Shown here: one piece after another, positions 57,701 through 64,000 of the stretch
How the letters are laid out: each line of letters starts with the position of its first letter
Position numbering within the stretch: position 1 is the stretch's first letter
Origin: Parelaphostrongylus tenuis
Lineage: Eukaryota > Nematoda > Chromadorea > Rhabditida > Metastrongylidae
Direction of reading: 5' to 3'
Assembly: GCA_019055375.1 (NCBI GenBank)
Contig: JAHQIW010000769.1
Span: forward strand, 1 to 64,000
Length of the DNA: 64,000 nt
Notes under the pieces: generated by a model
What the model was told of the DNA's origin: nothing
The model's input: the letters and a program-made list of their open reading frames with translations, nothing else
Database searches by the model: none
Translations under genes and position numbers: made by a program

Positions 57701-60700
57701 GCGTCGCATGTCGAGTGCGATTTTTGTTATTCAATTGGGAATTCTTTCTCTGCTTTGAGAAAAAACTCCAATTTGAATCGTAATACTCTGATACTACAAG
57801 AGTCCTCTTGCACGTTCATGCTGCTTTTCGTGCTTCCAGCGAAGTAGTTGTAAAACTGAGCTGCCGATGTGAAACATAGTTTTATTTTGAATTTTACAGT
57901 GTTATAGACACACTATTTTCAAAAAAAACGGCCAGGTAACGCAGCTAGTCAGAGATTTAAAGCTTCCGAATGATTGCTCACACTCTTATGAAAAAGTCTT
58001 GTCTAGCGAAAGGGATCCAATTTTCATTTGCCTGCCGTATTGTAGACAAGGAGCAAAAATTCCCTTACGTTTCGAACGAGAAAGTCACATCGTTGCGAAA
58101 AAAGAACATATTTCGGACTGTTTCTAAGTGTAATACTTTTGATGATGTCTGATTTGTGTTTTTAAGTCATTCGACAGCTTGAGAAATACTGATTTCATTC
58201 ACTAAGTTCCCTTATGGGGAAACTTCCACATGCACGTTCTGACTAACTGAAAACAAAATAACGTTGTGCGCTGCACGCTCCCCGCGAGAAATTCAACCCG
58301 ATTCTGCCTACTGTCAATGGCCGTCCCTTAGGGCTAGCTCACCACTGTTGACCTACTTTGTCGAAATAGACAGCTCTTGTTCTTTATACATAATCAAGGT
58401 CACAATGCATATACATATATACATATATATATGTATATGTTTGATATGTGTATACATACATATGTATATATATATATATATATCAGTTATAAAGTATTAT
58501 ATACATGCTCGTCGACGTTGAGTAACCTCTGCGGGATGTGCCATGCATTCACCTTCATCAAGCAGTGTTCGACGTGATTGTGTGCACATCTGACCTTTAG
58601 AATGACTCGCGGTGGCCTACCAATGATGTATCAAGTCACTACTGCTATCCTCCCAGACAAGTCTGGTACTAATTCCCTAACTCCGCAGAGATAGAATGCT
58701 TTGTGAGCCATAAGCGCTGGATCAAACCATCGACAACGCGTGCGTAACACGATGCCTCTAACCCCTGAGCAACACAAATTCTTTCGAGATTGGAAGGTTA
58801 TGAAAAAAAAAATTGATAATAAATCGTGTGCTTCCAAAATCAACAAAACACACCTTACAAAATATGACTTCAAACTGCATCCAATCGCAGATGAGTGCAA
58901 TGTCTTCAATCACATCATCGTACACGTTTATGACCCGAAGATCGAGAAATCATCGCCAACCCTGGAAGGAGAATTTCAAAAAGTCTTACTAAGCTTGCAG
59001 AATTCATTAGTAATTAACCATTACAGAAATTCTAATAGTAACAAGAGAGGACTGCGCTACTAATGGATACTAAAAAGTAACGCACCAACAGCCGACTGTA
59101 AGGCAAATAGAGGAACCAGCGCATTCTTGTAGTATGCTAGACTTATAAGATGACGATGTGTTCTCCTGAGCATCAACCTATCCTCTCTTGTTTTCAAATC
59201 CAAATAACGCACCACCGAATCGCCGAGATATCGCAAGGGCATACTGAAACTCACAGTTTTCCAAGTTCTTCAATGAAAAAAAAAGGTTTTTACATGTAAA
59301 GAATTGCTAAAATAATGGATAAAAAGAACATGACTGACTTCGACTGCATTTTGACCGCTTGTTTCTCCCATGCGCCAACCCATAACATCGGAACCATGAT
59401 GAATAATCTGATCACAGAGCCATTGACAGTCAGCAGATAACTCATCCAATGAGACCTCCCTAAACCGAAAAGTAAAAGCGAGCGTAAATGAAGCCTTGTT
59501 AAGGTGTTTACCATCTCTGCCCATAACTGAGAACATGCTGAATCCTTCCCTAATTTACGGATTCTTACAGTAACAAAAAGGAGTAACTTTATATCATAAA
59601 GTGGAGACTTAACTGGTAGTCTTTTCTAAAGCTGGTAATATAATCTTTAACCAAATCTGGATAGGTAAAGGAAGGTTTCAATGCAGCAGTCAAACCTACT
59701 AAAACACAAGAAATTATCAAAATTATAGGATTTTCCCTCATACTGTTGCTTTATATTAATCTCTTTGAAGACCACCGCTGATAGGCAGGCAGCGTCGCGC
59801 CGTCGCTTGCGTGGCAGCCGTAGGTACAACATCTGGACGTTTGGCTGTCTGCGCCTGCTTTCCCACGAGACGCGACGCCGCCATTACAGTAGCTGAGTTA
59901 GGTCTGACTTGGCACGGCTTGGTATGGAATGTACCATATGGTCCTTCAAGGGGTAACTGATCGTACATCTAAGCTGCTTTCCACGTCGATTACTTCGTTC
60001 AAAATCTAGAAATTTGAAAAACCATATAAACATGGCTGGATTTCTTATCGTGAAAGAGAGCGCCCAGTTGGCAACAGAATACGAAATTAAAAAAACCGTT
60101 GATCAAAGACGATGATGACTACTGGAGATAGATTTATTCAGGACGGTGCATATGGCCACAGTGGTCAGAGGTACCCTGCGATGTGTGATCTATGCTTCAA
60201 ACCCGCCTCAAGGCTCACCAAACGTTCCGTCCTTTCCGTAGTCTGCGAATTGGTACCAGACTTGTCTAGGCGAATGTCTAGGAGAACAGCAGCACTGACT
60301 TGATACATCGCTAGTCCACCGAGAGTCCTGGTCCAGGCCAGATTGCATTCAATCAGCTTCATACGATTCTTGATGAGATCGAATGCATGGCGCACTCCTC
60401 AGCAATTGATCAACGCCAAAAGCTTTGAAGCTCTGTTTATGCTGACGCAAAAATGATGATGACTTATAACTGAGTGGTACAGAATGAACTCGGACAGGAG
60501 TTTGGGTCCCTCATTCTTCGTGATACCAAAAATTTCAAAAGGTGTTTTTTCATGATGCAGTGTAGAATCTAAACAGTTATCTGACTTTGGAAATCGTCGC
60601 AAGTTTTTTATTCACGCAAGATCTCCTTCACATCTCTCTACAGTTATTCGTGATTGATTATATGCACATTTTTATGGGAGCTGAATGGCTTCTCCTGGTT

Positions 60701-63700
60701 CGCGAGGGTGCTCACCCAGAACCACACAATTCACACCTGCGACTTTTCGTTAGAATTGGTTAAGAAGAAGATTACCCTACCACACGAACGACTTTGGTAG
60801 GCCATAAAGGTTGAAAATGAGAACCTAAATGGTACGTGTGGCGCGGTGGTTAGAGGTGCTCCGCGACACAGGTCGATGGTGGTCGCGCGCCCAAGGCACA
60901 TCAAGCGTTGCATCTATTCGGGCCAACGACTGGATACCAGTCTTGTCTGGGAGAATAATAGCACTAATTTGACACATCCGCAGATCACCGTCGAATCATT
61001 ATAAAGGTAATACATCTATTCAGTCGATTCTAACGATGCGTGACGAAGACGAATCCATTACGAATCCCGCACAGACAAATCAACGCCGAGAGCTTCATCT
61101 TCTTGTCTTTATGAGAAATTATGTATTCCATCCCATTCTGATGAAATCAAGTAGGTTGGGCAGCTTGAACTGACGGCGGATAATGGTCTCAAATAAAATT
61201 TGAAATATCTCTAAGCTATATGCTTTCTCATCACATCATTTGTGAGAGTTATGAATAATAAACTGTAGGGACTTTGGAATGAGCTGCTTCCCAATCACTT
61301 GTTCAAACTACAACAAAACTTACCACACGAAATTTACACATTAACAAGGCACTAACTACCGATACAAGCGAGATGGAAGCCATGGACTGGGCTTCTGAAA
61401 GAAAAAAGTTTGCGAAAAGACACCATGATATCAAACTAAAAATAATTGTGGGGCAGGCTGACCATATACAACGTGGTATCCTATCGCCCGGAGCAAATTT
61501 CGATCAAACGCGCTAACCGTGTGGCCACTGTGCCATGGTATAAGTTCTCTAAATCCACTGACATTAAGACCAAAGACTAGATTTCATAAAATCTCACCCA
61601 CCTATATGGGAAAGCACGAGGTACGCGCCCCAACTGAGGCATTAGGTCATGAGACTTCACGACCCTTTGAAGTGCGATCAAATAGTCCTGAAACGTTGAT
61701 TATAATGAATCATGTATCGTCTCGTTCACGAGCTGAGTTACCCAGGTTTTAGAATGTGCTGAAAAATGGCCAACGAACCGAAAGCAGAACAGGATTTCCG
61801 AAGTGCAATCGGACAGCACCGCACCGTTTTGGCTTTCCAAAACTCTTGAGAACTCCAAGCAGCACACCAAAGACGCTTTCACGCTTCTATAATAAATCTA
61901 AAGATCAACTCTTAGTGATCACAGCAAAAGAAATGAAAATTTTCGTTCAAAGTCTTTTTCATTTATTTGACCGAGTTTGGTATTTCAAAAACGTTGGCTA
62001 AAGTTTCGACAGTTTCACTTCCTTCTAAGCCGCTAAAGTCACTACTAGTAAGCAGTAGTAAGTAGCTTCCTATACAAGCAGTTTAGCGGCTGTGGAACAC
62101 GACGCCGTCGAAAAGTTGGCCATCGTTCATGAACATAATGCTTCCATGACGGTACAAACTTCCATTTTCCACCAATTTTTTCTAGTTTCTCAACTCATAC
62201 CAAACGATGGCGTAACTACAGCCTCATTCATTTGTGGCCCACCTTTGGGATTCCAGTTAATTCATCCAAAAATACACCTTCGGCGACGTTGTCGTACGTA
62301 TACGACACTGGCACCAGGTAACAGTCCGAGATGGTTTCTGTACAGAAGTTTAAATTAGCAATAACAACAATATTGGAGCAAAATCCTCGTCTTGAGCACC
62401 ATTGTGCAATCTTAATCCTTATTTTCTAGATTCTTGAATGCATTTAGGCTTGAACAAAACAAGCTACGGTTATCATAGAATGCCTTGTAAACGCAAAACT
62501 CACTTTGCTGTACTGCCTGAATGACATTTGAGATGAGACCATGTTTTGGCAGCTGACACTTACCAAAACGACACCTAAATTGAACCCGTAGAATATCAAC
62601 GAAGTATACATGAAAGCAAAATTGATCGCTTGACCTATACGCGAGTACGCCTAATCCTACTACCGCTGCAGGGGGCTACGCCTTAAAAATTTTTTCCGGA
62701 TTTTTCCGCTTTTATGAATTATTTTTCATGTATTGAAGTTTTCGTCTTCACAATCGTTTGAAGCAACTTCATGCTGCTATTTGATATACCGACTTATATA
62801 TTTGTTTTTAAGATGGGAGAGTAAAACGTTCTAAGAGCAAAAACAACTGTCGACGCTACACGAGCCATTGTTTGGGCTCAACTGCTGCCTTGGCACGCAA
62901 TGATAGTCATGTAGCACCGACAATCGTTTCTGCCCTCAAGGCAATTCTATATTAGGACAAACGTACTAGTGTTATATATCATAATAAGCGAAAGAAGCTG
63001 TTCTAAACGATAGTAATAACTAGAACTTAAATGCATGAAAAAAGTAAACAATAAGAACCGAAAAAGTCCGCGAATTTTTTGCCAACATAATAAGTATAAT
63101 ATTTCGTAACTAAAGGACTTGAGGAATTGTGAACATATCAGAATTGTAAGGGATAAGAAAGACTCTCCCGTGTTCATTGGATAAGAATGTTATGTAAGGA
63201 TTATTTACTATAAGTCACTGTAGTCCAATGTGAAAGATCTTTTATGGCGGCTTTTAGAACAGTTTCCATGATTATTCTGACTCTATCTCGGTATTCTTTG
63301 GTACCAGCACAAATTCCATGAGGTAATCCTGATTCATCCCTAGAGTAAAGGATACTGTAAAGAGCTATAGTGTGGTCATACCTTGTACCCTCCAGAAAGA
63401 ACTCTATGCTCAGACCTTTCTTCAAAAGCTGCTCGATATACGAATGAAGGATAGCTCTGCAAAAAAATGATTTTCGCGGCGGAACAGAACCCGCACCTGA
63501 TTCTCTCTTTCAATTTTTCAATATTTCAAGTTTCAAATTAAACTTCTGAATCAGTAAAATCTTTCAAAAGATTTTTAAAAAAGTCCAAAAAGGACTCAAA
63601 CCTAGTTCTGTTTCCTACCTATATGATGCGTCTTTGCCACGGTTATCGTTGACGTTAACTCGCCGTCTAATGAAAAATGCACCAGTGGGATCGCAGTAAC

Positions 63701-63703
63701 CAT
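54786..63703 (-). CDS. acl-7: Dihydroxyacetone-phosphate acyltransferase (GNPAT family), lacking first exons
   Basis: The enzyme acylates dihydroxyacetone phosphate, the first step of ether-lipid synthesis, in peroxisomes. Phase-matched exons: 63619-63703 (CDPTGAFFIRRR), 63382-63456 (GLSIEFFLEGT), 62504-62574 (CRFGKCQLPKHGLISNV), 62243-62337 (CYLVPVSYTYDNV), 61779-61886 (RLHFGNPVLL). After an unfound exon come 59614-59698, 59294-59549 (SLDELSADCQWLCDQI), 59071-59243 (HLISLAYYKNALVPLF), one unclear exon near 56327-56436, 56109-56226 (LLFYSNFLRPFVQSLY) and 54786-54928 (SDSFRNSLLLLRQKGIL, TGA). GAFF.RR, FLEGTR and YLVPVSY are acyltransferase blocks II-IV; block I (HX4D) lies beyond the window. 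The join 59294/59243 needs a one-base correction. The deduced C-terminus (VDY) lacks the peroxisomal SKL-type signal of human GNPAT. Confidence 0.9.
55050..55520. repeat. Family 3 tRNA-like inverted repeat, large
   Basis: Arms 55060-55200 and 55385-55515 are inverted copies that each hold a tRNA-like unit ('GGTAGTGCAACGCTTCAGCACG' and a GGTTCGAATCC B box on the plus strand). The centre holds 'GATTATCGATACCCAGTATCTGTCA' and its reverse complement. It lies in an intron of acl-7. Confidence 0.6.
55550..55860. repeat. Inverted pair of family 2 tRNA-like SINEs
   Basis: A minus-strand unit (55550-55770) has a B-box-like 'GGTTCAAGCCCGCCT' and the family's 'GAGTGGTAGCAAAGTGATG' flank. A partial plus-strand unit follows (55780-55860). 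The arrangement is the same as at 42838-43190. Confidence 0.55.
56460..56960 (-). mobile_element. RTE-type retrotransposon relic (3' end of reverse transcriptase)
   Basis: On the minus strand 56516-56710 gives MMRFNEQPMDES in one frame and 'WTRAVT.WIPRD.K' in another, then RWSDFFTR and HWATLAMR. It closely matches 97-430 in the same orientation. Frameshifts show it is dead. It lies in an intron of acl-7. Confidence 0.75.
57270..58160. repeat. Large foldback repeat, family R
   Basis: The left arm (57290-57500) and right arm (57800-58060) are inverted versions of each other, including the 'CGTGCTTCCAGCGAAGTA' block and 'CTAGCGAAAGGGATCC'. It parallels 7000-7860 in size and layout. Confidence 0.5.
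58386..58505. repeat. TA/CATA-rich low-complexity tract
   Basis: ATACATATATA and GTATATATAT runs make up most of the stretch, similar to 25500-25690 but shorter. Confidence 0.85.
58515..58775 (-). repeat. tRNA-derived SINE, family 1
   Basis: On the minus strand it has A box 'GTTGCTCAGGGGTTAGAGG' near 58765, 'GTCGATGGTTTGATCCAGC' (B box) and 'GTCATTCTAAAGGTCAGAT'. Confidence 0.7.
59755..59900 (-). repeat. GC-rich dispersed repeat, family P
   Basis: This is the inverted match of 9318-9460. On the minus strand it begins 'GCTACTGTAATGGCGGC' and ends 'CTGCCTGCCTATCAGC'. It lies in an acl-7 intron, just upstream of exon 59614-59698. Confidence 0.6.
60155..60430 (+). repeat. tRNA-derived SINE, family 1 (5' end altered)
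   Basis: The 'GACTTGTCTAGGCGAATGT', 'GCAGCACTGACTTGATACAT', 'GCCAGATTGCATTCAATCAG' and 'CAATTGATCAACGCC' blocks are in family order. The A box is not recognisable. Confidence 0.6.
60830..61105 (+). repeat. tRNA-derived SINE, family 1 (near complete)
   Basis: It has A box GTGTGGCGCGGTGGTTAGAG, 'GTCTTGTCTGGGAGAATAA', 'ATCATTATAAAGGTAATA' and tail 'AATCAACGCCGAGAGCTTC'. Confidence 0.75.
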
Positions 63704-63754
63704 CTGAAAAAGGGCAAAAACTGACAAAATCAGCAGAGTTTAGCAAATCTGGGA

Positions 63755-63935
63755 ACACTGAGTGGTATGCAGAACATTCAATTCCGGGCGAGAGCTTAAA
63801 CTGCGCCTTTACACATACCGCAGGCGCGTGCTACCAGTACACGACCAAGGCCACTACTTTGCTACCACTCTTCCTGCGATATGAACCTATCGTAGCTGTC
63901 AGCAACCAAAGTATACCGAGGAAATAATGGTAGGA
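63755..63935 (-). repeat. tRNA-like SINE, family 2
   Basis: On the minus strand it has A-box-like 'TGTACTGGTAGCACGCG', the 'GAGTGGTAGCAAAGTAGTG' flank and the 'GACAGCTACGATAGG' neighbour seen in the other copies. It lies upstream of the first visible acl-7 exon, at the edge of the window. Confidence 0.55.
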
Positions 63936-64000
63936 AAGGTGAGATCCAGGTGATGTAATAGTATCACGCACCTCCGAACGGATGAAACGATGGTACACCT

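Noticed and set aside
59460..59511. A 52-bp intron (GTAAAC..TTTAG) inside acl-7 exon 59294-59549
   Set aside because: Reading straight through keeps the frame and matches the family (NKASFTLAF before SLDEL); splicing would break phase with the preceding exon.
63201..63381. Open minus-strand frame directly after the acl-7 EGT exon (DESGLPHGICAG..), joined through a 42-bp intron
   Set aside because: The exon at 62504-62574 (CRFGKCQLPKHGLISNV) fits the acyltransferase family and both splice phases exactly, so this frame is intron sequence.
1..64000. CRISPR arrays, bacterial operons, ribosome binding sites
   Set aside because: The window is a eukaryotic nuclear sequence with spliced genes; the regular repeats seen are microsatellite, minisatellite or transposon derived.

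Overview
The window is eukaryotic and reads as nematode, probably a strongylid (hookworm-like) parasite. The grounds are the protein similarity of the conserved exons, phase-0/1/2 introns with GT..AG ends ranging from about 50 bp to several kb, a near-perfect copy of the nematode spliced leader SL1, and many tRNA-like SINEs, RTE relics and mariner relics. It is AT-rich and gene-poor, and more than three quarters of it is repeats or sequence with no recognisable content. Gene models were built by hand from splice signals, reading phase and family knowledge; nothing was searched.

Three conserved genes all lie on the minus strand. (1) At 5172-10400 are the first seven coding exons of pyruvate carboxylase (pyc-1), covering a mitochondrial leader and the N-terminal half of the biotin carboxylase domain; the rest must lie beyond the low-coordinate edge. 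(2) At 37014-51726 is a complete 14-exon DCAF5-like WD40 gene (598 codons once two single-base homopolymer shifts are allowed for). It encodes a likely substrate receptor of CUL4-DDB1 ubiquitin ligases. (3) At 54786-63703 is most of a dihydroxyacetone-phosphate acyltransferase gene (acl-7/GNPAT, ether-lipid synthesis), whose first exons lie off the high edge. Two further probable genes of unknown function are supported only by phase-consistent exons: one on the plus strand at 33337-33950 and one on the minus strand at 52203-52564. There is no sign that these genes act together; they are unrelated housekeeping functions.

The most unusual content is in the repeats. At least two dispersed families (called A and B here) contain type I hammerhead self-cleaving ribozymes with a tiny palindromic stem III. 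Four insertions are bracketed by 9-14 bp direct repeats, as expected of retrotransposed copies. Some insertions are tandem or inverted dimers of a ~265-305 bp unit, and one sits inside another repeat. This is the architecture of animal 'retrozymes' (small circular-RNA retroelements). A third motif family (C) repeats a related core with covarying stems and may be a more decayed hammerhead lineage.

Region by region: 1-5170 RTE relic, palindromic ribozyme element and a foldback MITE; 5172-10400 pyc-1; 10400-33300 mariner relic, SINEs, ribozyme elements and long stretches without genes; 33337-33950 candidate gene; 34900-37000 ribozyme and foldback repeats; 37014-51726 DCAF5-like gene with introns full of SINEs, mariners and ribozyme elements; 52203-52564 candidate gene; 53130-53760 nested ribozyme insertion; 54786-63703 acl-7.
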